Positions 29,022 through 38,537 of a DNA stretch of 64,000 nucleotides are shown piece after piece; the first letter of the stretch is position 1; every line of letters starts with the position of its first letter. The stretch lies in contig CP102260.1 of assembly GCA_025146925.1 (NCBI GenBank), forward strand, positions 821,001-885,000. Direction: 5' to 3'. The notes below the pieces were generated by a model. It saw nothing but the letters and a program-made list of their open reading frames with translations. It was not told where the DNA came from and ran no database searches. The position numbers and the translations under genes were made by a program. Origin of the DNA: [Bacteroides] pectinophilus. GTDB taxonomy: Bacteria; Bacillota; Clostridia; Lachnospirales; Lachnospiraceae.

Positions 29022-29190
29022 GAAAACACCTTCCCCAGACTTTATATTTATCGAAAACATGTCTGGTGTGGCGGCTTGCTGCACCAGATGCCTTACATGT
29101 AGGAATACTTGTAAGCAGGTGTTTAAGGTGGATGAAGTAAAGTGCTGTGGATGCAAGTTATGTGAGTGGGGGGGGAAGGCTGCAAAATGA
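29002..29190 (+). CDS. Cys-rich miniprotein
   Basis: A 62-aa protein overlapping the end of the previous gene by 20 bp. It contains at least ten Cys in two clusters, CCTRCLTCRNTC and CCGCKLC, joined by about 13 residues. This spacing is suited to binding zinc or an iron-sulfur cluster. The start lacks a strong ribosome site of its own, so coupling to the preceding gene is likely. Family is not recognised. Confidence 0.55.
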   Translation: MKEKEDKKTPSPDFIFIENMSGVAACCTRCLTCRNTCKQVFKVDEVKCCGCKLCEWGGKAAK

Positions 29191-29415
29191 AGAAGTACAT
29201 ATTAAATCTTGTTTTTTATACATATTTTTTATTGAAATAGGTGATAAAGAATTATGAAAAGTACGATATAATATATAATAAGGATAATTAGAGAAAATTT
29301 CTGTTTTAGTGCTACGTGAAATATGTTTGAAACCAGTTGATGGAGTTATTTCTTAACGGGATGATGAAAAAATAGTATTTGGATGTTACCTAGCTATATG
29401 GAAGGAATATGTGAA

Positions 29416-30160
29416 GTAGGTGCAATATCTATTACTTTTCCATTGACAGATAATGAAGGAAATATGATGTGTGATGGATATGGTACAAGGTGTGTTGCTT
29501 TCTGCAGGACATAATGTAGCACCACAGATGTATGGAGAAGAATATGTTTACCAAGATGGAAAAACGTTGTATTGAGATTAAGGTGACGTTATTCGATGTA
29601 AAGGTATGAAAGCAAAAGCTTCTGAAATCGTACAGGCAGAGAAGTGGAAAGGCAAGGAGGGATTAGATAAGGTATCAGAATTTGATGGATTGAAGGAAAA
29701 TCTTATGTTTATTCGGGGAAAGCTTAGACAAGATATTACGGATACGAACAGAACCATTGCAAAAATTGATGCATTTGGTTCCGGGATGCGTGAGGCAGGT
29801 CAGATGGCAGCTAATACCTTCAAAACATTTGTGGATAAACCTGTGGTTGATTATGCAGAGAGGTAAAAGCGATTATCATAGACAGAAGCACTTAAGAAAC
29901 CGTGGAAATGGCAAAAGAAGGTGTATCAAAATATGAAGCTTCATCAGGATGTAGCTATTGATAAGGTGCTGAAGTTATCCTTTGATGTCCATATTCAAGA
30001 CATGTTGCGGAAGTGGGATGACCTCTATAAGAGAAATAAGGATATGTTTGACCAGACGAAGGAGAATGCTCCGAAGTCATTAGAAGCACAAGCAGTGGCA
30101 GAGCCAGGACATAATTATGTGACGGAAGTCAATCTGGTTAGTAAGGGAAGAAGCCGATAG
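29416..30160 (+). pseudogene. Decayed ICE accessory genes including a second DUF6674 copy
   Basis: Fragments are open in shifting frames. 29420-29490 reads VGAISITFPLTDNEGNMMC, resembling part of another ICE accessory protein. 29606-29866 and 29921-30160 read MFIRGKLRQDITDTNRTIAKIDAFGSGM-like sequence that parallels the DUF6674 protein at 28119, with a stop at 29864-29866 separating the parts. The stretch is interpreted as a broken tandem copy. Confidence 0.65.
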
Positions 30161-30244
30161 AAATGGGAGGGTTATCATCTGTGGGTGGTATATATGTTAA
30201 GCATATATATTAAAGCAAAAATGTGAAGTTTTGATCTTTCCTTT

Positions 30245-30955
30245 CTACTGGTTCCTAAGATGTGTGGCAGAGACATATTTTCCGCGGAAAAAGAGATTGC
30301 GTTTGGAAGTGAGCCAGATTGCATAATCCTGTTTTAACTCATCCAGCTTCAAAAACATCTTGTTGTCATAATAGCCTCTGCCCATGACGAAAGTAGCATG
30401 ACCAAACATATCTGCACCGCGTTTCATTGTAGAAAAGGTTACATCATTGGCGGATGTAAAGTTCTTTTCCTTTGAAGAATGAATCTTCGAGAAGATGCTG
30501 ACGGGATGAGCGTTTTTGACTAGAACACAGCTCTCCGTCATGTGATAGCCTTTTTCATAAACATTTTTAGTGTCGGTACTCTTTGAACTATCCCTGACAG
30601 TACCAAGAGCCTCAAATTTATAACCATCAGGTTTTACGATGTCGCTGTCATCGATGTGAATAACAGTCTCATCTGGAACCCACCTGCGGATCAGGGAGAA
30701 ATAAGAATTCAACGCTTTTGAAGGTGTACCTTTGTTCAGATGTCTGGCAAGCCTTTCCACAGAATTGACCTTTTTGGAAGATTCATGAAACTGGTCTACG
30801 ATATCAGTAAGAAGACAGCTGCCAGAGGCAAGAATACCATAGGTCATGTCGGCAGTGAACTTGCTATCTGGTTTGGAAAGATGTCTGGAAATTTTTCTGG
30901 AAAAAGTTAAAATTTCCCGTTTCATTTGATAGGTATTTGATGTAAAATTAACCAC
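30245..30955 (-). pseudogene. Truncated IS4-like transposase
   Basis: 236 residues of the N-terminal part of a DDE transposase of the IS4-like superfamily remain (HIDDSDIVKPDG with the first Asp pair, later FVMGRGYYDN with the second). It starts at GTG 30955 with GAGGAGGA upstream, but ends at 30245 before the conserved Glu region, so about half of a typical protein is lost. A 13-bp inverted repeat lies at the start of the gene. It marks the boundary between the ICE backbone and the biosynthetic cargo. Confidence 0.75.
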
Positions 30956-31013
30956 AGGGAATCCTCCTCTTTTTTGTTTAGTATGATTTTTTGTGGTGAA
31001 TTAATTTTACATC
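30939..31013. repeat. Inverted repeat at the 5' end of the transposase remnant
   Basis: GATGTAAAATTAA (30939-30951) is the exact reverse complement of TTAATTTTACATC (31001-31013). One arm lies in the first codons of the transposase gene and the other upstream, near the expected IS end. Confidence 0.7.
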
Positions 31014-31475
31014 AAAAAGGAAGAAGATTGCTTATATTTTGGGCAATTTTTGAAAGTTGTTTATGGCTACACCTGAGAAACGATCCGGTAGTGGATAAAA
31101 CTGCGGAAACTCAAGAAACTCAAGAAACTCAAGAAAGCAAAAATGGCTTGCAAAAACCACAAATTATGATATTATATAGATATATACATGAAGAAATACA
31201 TATTCTGAAATCGATTTGCGAATGAGAAAAAATTGTGAGTCAAAAGGATAATGTTTGAACAAATGACCAAGAGGTACATTGTTTAATCATATGGCGGAAG
31301 AAATCTATACCAATATAGTACAGGTTGATTTATGTGCGTACGATAATCATGTATGTTTTTCCTAAATTCTTAATATGAATTTAATAGGATGAATAAGTGC
31401 TGTAGCATCAATTAGATTAAGATGCTGCAAAAATGTGTGTGAGATAATTTATTATTATAGAATGGAGTTGGATTT
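31014..31475. other. Intergenic region before the cargo, with short tandem repeat
   Basis: No convincing gene. ACTCAAGAA is repeated three times in tandem (31109-31135). A weak stem TAGCATC/GATGCTG lies near 31403-31425. No T-box element (no TGGNACCGCG-like sequence) was seen before the prolyl-tRNA synthetase gene. Confidence 0.6.
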
Positions 31476-33212
31476 GTGAAATTAAATAATTTGATTGGTG
31501 AAAGATTCAAAGAAAAACCTGCGGATTGTGTAATAGACAGCTATGAATTCTGTATTCGTGGTGGTTATATAAAGTATGTGGCAAATGGAATATATTCATT
31601 ATTCCCTCCTATGCGAAGAATTACACAGAAGATAGAAAAGATTATTCGAGAAGAGATGGACAGTGTTGGTTGTCAGGAAGTTTTATTTCCTGTAACTTTG
31701 CCTAGCTCATTGTGGGAGGAATCGGGGCGTTATCAAAGTGTTGGTGACGAACTTTTGAGATTCAAAGACAGAAACGGTTCACAGATGGTATTGGGAATGA
31801 CACATGAAGAAGCTGCTGTTCATCTTGTAAGGGAGTATGGGCGTTCGTATGCTAGATATCCTTTCTCTATATATCAGATTCAGACGAAGTTTCGTGATGA
31901 AGCAAGACCAAGAGCAGGATTGATTCGTGTAAGAGAGTTTACGATGAAAGATGCATATTCATTTCATCTTACACAAAAAAGCTTAGAAGATTATTATCAA
32001 CAGATGGCAAATTCGTATAACAGAATATTTGCTAAAGTGGGGATTCCTGAGGTGATATCTGTAAAATCAGATTCCGGTATGATTGGTGGTAATGTATCAC
32101 ATGAATATATGCTTTTGTGTGATGCTGGTGAGGATTCGATTGTATTATGTGATGATTGTGGATATAGTGCCAATATAGAGGCTGCTGAGACTAATGTTGA
32201 AAAAGAATTATCGGTAGAAGTTGAAGAATTGAAAAAAGTTAATACACCTAATTGTAAGACAATAGAGGAAGTGGGTCAGTTCCTTGGCATAAACAAGGAA
32301 AGATTTTGTAAGGCTGTAATCTATCAGAGGAATGAAGATGATTCATTTGTTGTTGTGTTTATTAGAGGTGATTATGAAGTAAATGAGACTAAATTGACTA
32401 ATTATTTACATACTAAAGTTCATCCGGCTGTGTTAACAGAAGATTCAGAAATTATTGCTGGGTTTTGCGGCCCTGTTGGACTAAAAGGCGTAAGCAAAGT
32501 TATCTATGATAAATCGTTGACGAGTGTTAGTGATAATATGTGTTGCGGAGCAAATGAAATTGATTACCATTATGTTGGTCTTAATTTGCATCGTGAAATA
32601 GGTGAAATTGAGTATGTTGATGTTGCTAAGATTCAAGAAGGTGGCATTTGTCCGTGCTGCAATAAGAAGTCAATTAGAATTAGTCGTGGAATTGAGGTCG
32701 GCAATATCTTTCAACTTGGAACAAAATATTCAGATGCTATGGGATTGAAATATGTCGATACTAATGGCGAAGAGAAAGTGCCTATAATGGGTTGCTATGG
32801 TATAGGTATAGGAAGATTGGCAGCTTCAATCTGTGAGGCTCATCATGATGATTACGGTCCTATTTGGCCTATCTCTGTTGCACCTTGGCAGGTACATATA
32901 TGTTGTATGCGTGCTGATAAGATAGAGTGTAAAGAGGTTACAGATAGGATTTACAATGAGTTGCAAAGTAGCAATGTGGAAGTGTTGTATGATGATAGAA
33001 AAGTTAGTGCTGGTGTAATGTTTTCTGATGCTGATTTACTTGGAATTCCTATAAGAATCATAGCTGGGCCGAAGAATATTGAACAGGGAAAAGTTGAAAT
33101 ATTAACTAGAAACAAAGCAGTAAAGAAGTTGGTTGATATTGACAGTGTTGTTGAGGAAGTAGGAGAACTTATAAAGATTTTACAGAAGGATGTTGCGAGA
33201 AGCATAGAATGA
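31476..33212 (+). CDS. proS: Prolyl-tRNA synthetase, bacterial type, cargo copy
   Basis: A 578-aa class II enzyme that charges tRNA-Pro. Motif 2 is visible as FRDEARPRAGLIRVREF near residue 145, motif 3 as GCYGIGIGRLA near 445. The INS editing-type insertion lies about 235-395 (GANEIDYHYVGLN in its later part), and a C-terminal anticodon-binding domain follows (WQVHICCM onward). Length agrees with complete bacterial ProRS. GTG 31476 follows ATGGAG. It leads the cluster and has no T-box, unlike many housekeeping synthetase genes. It may provide self-resistance or aminoacyl-tRNA for biosynthesis; both are inferred. Confidence 0.92.
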   Translation: MKLNNLIGERFKEKPADCVIDSYEFCIRGGYIKYVANGIYSLFPPMRRITQKIEKIIREEMDSVGCQEVLFPVTLPSSLWEESGRYQSVGDELLRFKDRNGSQMVLGMTHEEAAVHLVREYGRSYARYPFSIYQIQTKFRDEARPRAGLIRVREFTMKDAYSFHLTQKSLEDYYQQMANSYNRIFAKVGIPEVISVKSDSGMIGGNVSHEYMLLCDAGEDSIVLCDDCGYSANIEAAETNVEKELSVEVEELKKVNTPNCKTIEEVGQFLGINKERFCKAVIYQRNEDDSFVVVFIRGDYEVNETKLTNYLHTKVHPAVLTEDSEIIAGFCGPVGLKGVSKVIYDKSLTSVSDNMCCGANEIDYHYVGLNLHREIGEIEYVDVAKIQEGGICPCCNKKSIRISRGIEVGNIFQLGTKYSDAMGLKYVDTNGEEKVPIMGCYGIGIGRLAASICEAHHDDYGPIWPISVAPWQVHICCMRADKIECKEVTDRIYNELQSSNVEVLYDDRKVSAGVMFSDADLLGIPIRIIAGPKNIEQGKVEILTRNKAVKKLVDIDSVVEEVGELIKILQKDVARSIE

Positions 33213-34176
33213 CATTGAAACGGCATGGTAGTCAAGGTGCATTGCCATTCCTTCCTTTTCGAATGAAACTGGGACATACCAAGTGTATATAAAGCGAAAC
33301 AGTATCTGTAAAATATGCATTGTAAAGGGATATTTATATGAGAAATAAGTTGATGGAGATATATGTCTTGTTGGCGCGTATATAACTAATATGATATTTC
33401 TTGTTAGTTGTTTGATGTTGGATTTAGTAACAATATTTACATGTTTGAACTGTATGGATCAAATTGTAGTATCCGTGTGAGTCCTGTTTAAGTGAGACAA
33501 TAATTCGTCTGGCTTTGGCACTAAAGACAATCTTGGTTACATCGCAGCCTTATTTAGATAGCTCCTTGGAGAAGAGTTGTCTAAATAAGGCTTTTTTGAA
33601 TTATACTATACGATTTCGGTCTGAGGCGAGTGCGACTATAATATAATTTTGTTGATATAATCTTTTGCAAAGGTCCGTTAGTTTCATATATTCATAGTAT
33701 GAAAATCGTAGGAGTACACATGTGCAGGAACACTATCTGTGGATGGTAAAGGACATTTTTAGGACATCATTTGGATTTGGTACTCTTTAGGATACTCCTG
33801 TTTCTCGTTTGTTAACATAGCAGTGTCATTTTTTTATTTGGATATAGAACATATATATTTATACGCAATGAATTAAGAATGCTTTTCAGTGACAAGAACA
33901 CATTTACGATTAAAATTTAGTGTTATGTTGAGTTTACTTAGTAGGAAGGTTGTTGATGTTCTCTTTTAGCTGTTTATGCGGTTAAAACAATCTATAAACC
34001 GACTACTGATTGTTAGATTCTTTTGGTCTGATTCTTTTTTTGGGGGGATGACAGAATATATTGGAATTATATTGTAAAGACACATTATTAAGGCGATGAA
34101 GCCACACAGGCAGAATTAAAAGATTATGAAAAGGAGCAACATTATTCAGTTAGAACGATTAATGAGTGAAGGATGA
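33213..34176. other. Long intergenic region in the cargo
   Basis: Nearly 1 kb without a supported gene. The only clear structure is the terminator at 33546-33597. The rest is AT-rich with many stops in all frames and could be a decayed gene. Confidence 0.6.
33546..33597 (+). terminator. Rho-independent terminator
   Basis: AGCCTTATTTAGA (33546-33558) pairs with TCTAAATAAGGCT (33580-33592) perfectly, followed by a T-run. It is 330 bp after the ProRS gene, so either the ProRS transcript has a long 3' end or an unrecognised RNA ends here. Confidence 0.85.
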
Positions 34177-34884
34177 ATGGTTATTTCTTTATCGGGTTAT
34201 GATGGAATGGGAAAAAGTACAAGTGTTGATTTGCTTATGGAAAAAATATGTGAAAATCATGGACTTAAGGGGATGTCGGCACTCAAGGCAAATAATGGAA
34301 CGGAAGTATACGAAAATATTGAACAGGTAGACGATATTTATAAGGTGCTTTCAAGATACGATGTAATAACTACGCGTTTTTATTTTAGAAGTAATAAAAT
34401 GCAAAAGTTGCAGGAAATGGTTATGTTTGCTGAGACAGATGTTTTTGACAATACGGAATTGATTAAAGAAGTTACAGATGCGGCGAGGCAAGAAGCACAG
34501 ATATGGTACGATCATGTTATATGGAAATTATTACGTAAAAACAAAATTATTATATATGATAGGTATTATTATGATGAGATAGCTTACAGGTCATTGTATA
34601 ACTTAAAAAAAGAGTATATAGAAAGAAAGTATATTGGTTATCCAGAATCAAATATACGTATTCATCTCTTTGGTGATATGGATTTAATAAGAGAAAGAAA
34701 TAGGACAAGGATAGATATGAAAACAGCATTGTTTAATTGTGAAGATAAGATGATGGAATTATACCAAAATATTGAATACATTAGTAAAAAATACAATATG
34801 ATCCGTATGGATATAAAGGGAAAGACAAGGGATGAAGTTGCAGAAGATTTGTATACTATAGTTAATGGTTATTTGGAAGCATGA
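34177..34884 (+). CDS. Thymidylate-kinase-like P-loop kinase, paralog 1
   Basis: A 235-aa P-loop NTPase of the thymidylate kinase/dNK-like class. The Walker A motif GYDGMGKS is at residues 7-14, and DRYYYDEIAYRSLYN (near 129) is the typical DRY/F motif. The family phosphorylates nucleotides or related small molecules with ATP. The substrate cannot be told from sequence. It is followed by a close paralog 81 bp downstream. It is unlike a housekeeping Tmk in the middle region (RSNKMQKLQEMVMFAETDVF). It probably phosphorylates a pathway intermediate. Confidence 0.78.
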   Translation: MVISLSGYDGMGKSTSVDLLMEKICENHGLKGMSALKANNGTEVYENIEQVDDIYKVLSRYDVITTRFYFRSNKMQKLQEMVMFAETDVFDNTELIKEVTDAARQEAQIWYDHVIWKLLRKNKIIIYDRYYYDEIAYRSLYNLKKEYIERKYIGYPESNIRIHLFGDMDLIRERNRTRIDMKTALFNCEDKMMELYQNIEYISKKYNMIRMDIKGKTRDEVAEDLYTIVNGYLEA

Positions 34885-34965
34885 AGCATATCTAGATAGA
34901 TTATTTGAGTGATTTGATAGAACTTATGCCGCAAAAGATACATAATTTGATATGAGGTGAACAGA

Positions 34966-35673
34966 ATGATTATTTCATTTACGGGTTGTGATGGCGCAGG
35001 AAAAACCACACACATTGATTTATTAAAAAAAAGAATATGCAACAGTTGCAAATTATCGGGGATTAATTTGCTTGATATTACAAATGGAGTACTAGTGTAT
35101 GAAAATATTCGAGACATTGATTTAATATATAAGCAACTGGAAAAATACGATGTTATAGTTACAAGGTTTTATATGAAGAGTAAATTGTGCAATGAGGAAC
35201 AAAGAAAAATAAGACTTGGGTTAGATAGTGTCTTTAATAATTCTGAAAGAATTCGTAAAGTTCTTGATTGTGTAAAAACAGATTCAGATATTTGGAGAGA
35301 ACATGTAATAAGTAAACTGCATGAACGGAACAAAATCATTATTGTTGACAGATATTATTATGATGAGGTAGCATACAGGTCAATGTATAATCTTGGACTT
35401 TATGAAGTAGAACAATATTTTTGCGATGCAATCAAGCCTGATTTGTCTTATGCACTATTAGCAAGTTTTGATGAAATTAGACAAAGAAACAACAATAGAG
35501 AAGATGGCTCTACGCCAATTTTTAGAGATAATGAGAAATTGCAATTATTGTTAGAAAGGATAGAACTTGTTGCAAATATGTATTCGCTCGAAAAAATTTA
35601 TACTGATGGGAAGAATATTTCACAAACAGGGGATGAGATATATGATATTTTTTTGAAGCAATATCTAAAATAG
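34966..35673 (+). CDS. Thymidylate-kinase-like P-loop kinase, paralog 2
   Basis: A 235-aa paralog of the preceding gene with the same layout: Walker A GCDGAGKT at 7-14, NGVLVYENIRDID parallel to NGTEVYENIEQVD, and DRYYYDEVAYRSMYN near 129. ATG 34966 follows GAGGTGAACAG; an in-frame GTG nine bases earlier is less well placed. Tandem duplication with divergence suggests two successive phosphorylations or two different substrates. Confidence 0.78.
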   Translation: MIISFTGCDGAGKTTHIDLLKKRICNSCKLSGINLLDITNGVLVYENIRDIDLIYKQLEKYDVIVTRFYMKSKLCNEEQRKIRLGLDSVFNNSERIRKVLDCVKTDSDIWREHVISKLHERNKIIIVDRYYYDEVAYRSMYNLGLYEVEQYFCDAIKPDLSYALLASFDEIRQRNNNREDGSTPIFRDNEKLQLLLERIELVANMYSLEKIYTDGKNISQTGDEIYDIFLKQYLK

Positions 35674-35750
35674 CTAAATGTTGGAGATTCATATAAATTG
35701 AAGTGAGTGTTGGATAATATCTGCTGAGAAAGGTATACGGGTAAGTGTAG

Positions 35751-37175
35751 ATGTTAAATATTGGGCTTTTAAGTTTTTTTGATGAAGATGAAGGTGGAAA
35801 ATATACGATTGCATCACTGAGAATTGCAGCTTCGCTACTTGATATGGATAATGTTTCTGTTGAAATCATACCTATCCCTATTAATATATGCGATGAGCAT
35901 TTATTGAGTGAGATTGACAAAATTAATAATTCAGATTTTGAAGTAATCGGTATGTCTGCATATGTATGGACGTGGGAAAAAATCAGAAAGATTAGTCTTG
36001 GTCTAAATCGAGATAAGATAAAGGCTGTTCTGGTTGGAGGACCAGAAATACAGAATTCAATCAGAAGTGATTGGTATGGCGATGAACTTTTTTCATATGG
36101 TGAAGGTGAACTGTTTACAAGAGAAATATGTAAGTTGCTTATTGAAGGCGCTAACATACAGGATATACATCAAATGCAGAAAATTGCAAATGCAGAAAAG
36201 AAAGATGATATCTATATTATTGAAAAAGACGGGGAATTATATAATTCAATCCCTATTTATACATTTGATAATCTGAAAAAATTGAAGATAGAAGATTTTT
36301 GTACAGATTATTGTTTTTATGAAACAACGCGAGGTTGTCCGTATAAATGCGGATACTGTGGACACAAATTCCGCCAAATTCCAGTTACATTTGATAAAAG
36401 TATATTAGAAAACGAGATTCGTTTTTTTGGAGAAGTTGGTCTTAAACGAATATTCATAGTGGATCCAATACTTGGAGGAACACCTAAAAGAGGCAAAGAA
36501 ATACTATCTATGTTTAATAAGTATGCACCAAATACAAAAATCACTTCATTTTTGCGTCCAGAATATTTGGATGATGAATATCTTGAGTTATTATCAAGAA
36601 GTAGCATTGAGGAATTGAGATTTGGTATACAAACAATTAATGAAAGCGTACCAAATTGGATTCGAGCAAATAATATTAGCAAAATATTAAAAATTTTACC
36701 TTTATTAACAAGTACCGGTATTCCTTGGCGTGCAGAATTAATTGTTGGTTTACCGGGTGATGATATTTATGGACTTAAGAGAAGTATAGAATTTGTAATA
36801 AAAGAAGTGCATCCTACATATTTACATGCTTATCATCTTTCTGTGCTTAAAGAGACTGAAATGTATTCGCTTTTAAATAATCCTGGCGATAAGTGGATTA
36901 AAATTTATGAAGATACAATGCGAGCCAAAGAGTCATATAGTTATTCAGAAAAGGAACTTATATGGATGGTACAGTATGCAGTGCTCATCACAGCTCTATA
37001 TAATATGTATGCGAGTGTTGATGAGATAACAGGTAAAGCAATAAATGAAGCTCCAGAATTTGCGGAACTTGAAAAGACTGTTATGGAACATATGGGTGAA
37101 TTTGTCAGCAAGGGTCTGATTCATTATAGTGATGGCGAAAAGTACTGGGCTAAAGTGAAAAGTAGTGACAATTAG
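35751..37175 (+). CDS. B12-binding-type radical SAM enzyme, paralog 1
   Basis: A 474-aa enzyme with an N-terminal B12-binding-like Rossmann domain (residues about 1-150, with GMSAYVWTW and VLVGGPE) and a radical SAM domain with the cluster motif C196xxxC200xxC203 (RGCPYKCGYCG). Later signatures are EELRFGIQTIN and ELIVGLPGDD. The canonical DxHxxG cobalamin ligand motif is not seen, so cobalamin use is uncertain. Family members carry out methylations, ring contractions and other rearrangements. ATG 35751 has only a weak ribosome site. Confidence 0.87.
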   Translation: MLNIGLLSFFDEDEGGKYTIASLRIAASLLDMDNVSVEIIPIPINICDEHLLSEIDKINNSDFEVIGMSAYVWTWEKIRKISLGLNRDKIKAVLVGGPEIQNSIRSDWYGDELFSYGEGELFTREICKLLIEGANIQDIHQMQKIANAEKKDDIYIIEKDGELYNSIPIYTFDNLKKLKIEDFCTDYCFYETTRGCPYKCGYCGHKFRQIPVTFDKSILENEIRFFGEVGLKRIFIVDPILGGTPKRGKEILSMFNKYAPNTKITSFLRPEYLDDEYLELLSRSSIEELRFGIQTINESVPNWIRANNISKILKILPLLTSTGIPWRAELIVGLPGDDIYGLKRSIEFVIKEVHPTYLHAYHLSVLKETEMYSLLNNPGDKWIKIYEDTMRAKESYSYSEKELIWMVQYAVLITALYNMYASVDEITGKAINEAPEFAELEKTVMEHMGEFVSKGLIHYSDGEKYWAKVKSSDN

Positions 37176-37199
37176 TATTTGAATAGGGGGGAGAACATT

Positions 37200-38537
37200 T
37201 TGGTTAATGTCGTTTTTGTAAGTTTATATTTGAGGACAGATGAGTATCCGCAGAAATATACATTGTCATCTATGAGATTGGCTTCATATATTATGTCAAG
37301 GGAAGATGTTAACGTTAGGATAATTCCTTCAAAGTATGATATGACAGATTGTGAAATAGAAGAGTTGGCTGAGACCTTAGATGGTATGAATATTAATATT
37401 CTTGGGCTTTCGGCATATGTCTGGACGTGGGATGTGATAAAAAAAATTAATTCTGCAATAACGCACAGAAATGATTTGTGTGTTATGGTTGGCGGTCCGG
37501 AATTAAAAAGTAGGTTATTGGATGATTGGGAAGGAAAACCTATATTTGTATATGGTGACGCAGAGCTTTTCCTTGATGAATTGTGTACACTAATGAGTGA
37601 AAAAAGAGATGTTCGAGATATTCACACTCGAGATATAATTTCTGATGCAGTAAAAAAGAATGGGGTATATTACACACCTTTGGATAGAAAGATTGCATGG
37701 AGAAATGCGTTGTATTCAGAAGAATTTTTTAAAAAGCTTAAATTGAATGAATTTTCAAATGAGTTTGTATGGATAGATATGTCGAGAGGTTGCACATATC
37801 AGTGCGGATATTGCGGATTTAGAAATCGTAAAGGCGTTGCCATCTTACAAAAAGACGCAATACATGAAGAAATTATTAATTTAGGCAAGATAGATGCTAA
37901 AAGAGTGTTTATTGTTGATGCTAATTTAGGAGGGATTCCTGCAATTGGTAAGTTTATCTTTAGTGAATTTGCAAAATATGCACCGAATGTCAAAATAATA
38001 GGATATTTAAGACCAGAGTTTTTGGATGATGAATATCTGGCGATTCTTGAAAAAAGTAACATAGAGGAATTAAGATTCGGAATACAGACAATTAATGAAA
38101 ATGTACCAAGATGGATAAGGAATAATGATATAACAGCGGTGAAGACAATGCTTCCCAAATTGAAAGATGTAGGTGTGTTTTGGAGAGCTGAATTAATGGT
38201 AGGACTTCCAGGAGATGACTTTAAGGCATTAAAAGAATCGTTTAGATTTGTTATAGATGAGATACAGCCGAGTTTGCTGTTTGCATATCGTTTAACTGTA
38301 TTACATGGTACAGAAGTTGAACAGTTATGCAATTCGAATGTGAGTGAATGGGTAAAAGCGGATGAAAGTTCAGGTGGGAAAGTATTGGCATCATTTAGTT
38401 ATTCAGAAAAGGAGTTGATGGAAATGTTGGATTTTTCTAATAAAATTACCAATTTATACAATAAGGCGAAAGTTATTAAACCTACATATGAGGAATTGCT
38501 TGATTGTATGAAAAATAAAGTAAATAATGAAAGTTAG
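37200..38537 (+). CDS. B12-binding-type radical SAM enzyme, paralog 2
   Basis: A 445-aa paralog of the preceding gene. Same domain order: LGLSAYVWTW and VMVGGPE in the N-terminal domain, radical SAM C198xxxC202xxC205 (RGCTYQCGYCG), EELRFGIQTIN and ELMVGLPGDD. TTG 37200 is chosen because GGGGGGAG lies seven bases upstream. The two proteins are clearly duplicates that have diverged, so they may act in succession on the same scaffold. Confidence 0.87.
   Translation: MVNVVFVSLYLRTDEYPQKYTLSSMRLASYIMSREDVNVRIIPSKYDMTDCEIEELAETLDGMNINILGLSAYVWTWDVIKKINSAITHRNDLCVMVGGPELKSRLLDDWEGKPIFVYGDAELFLDELCTLMSEKRDVRDIHTRDIISDAVKKNGVYYTPLDRKIAWRNALYSEEFFKKLKLNEFSNEFVWIDMSRGCTYQCGYCGFRNRKGVAILQKDAIHEEIINLGKIDAKRVFIVDANLGGIPAIGKFIFSEFAKYAPNVKIIGYLRPEFLDDEYLAILEKSNIEELRFGIQTINENVPRWIRNNDITAVKTMLPKLKDVGVFWRAELMVGLPGDDFKALKESFRFVIDEIQPSLLFAYRLTVLHGTEVEQLCNSNVSEWVKADESSGGKVLASFSYSEKELMEMLDFSNKITNLYNKAKVIKPTYEELLDCMKNKVNNES

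Noticed and set aside
30974-31225. Plus-strand ORF upstream of proS
   Set aside because: It covers a transposon end and the nine-bp tandem repeat, with no ribosome site; the product is low-complexity.
31226-31475. T-box riboswitch before the prolyl-tRNA synthetase
   Set aside because: No T-box consensus and no terminator/antiterminator pair was found in the leader.
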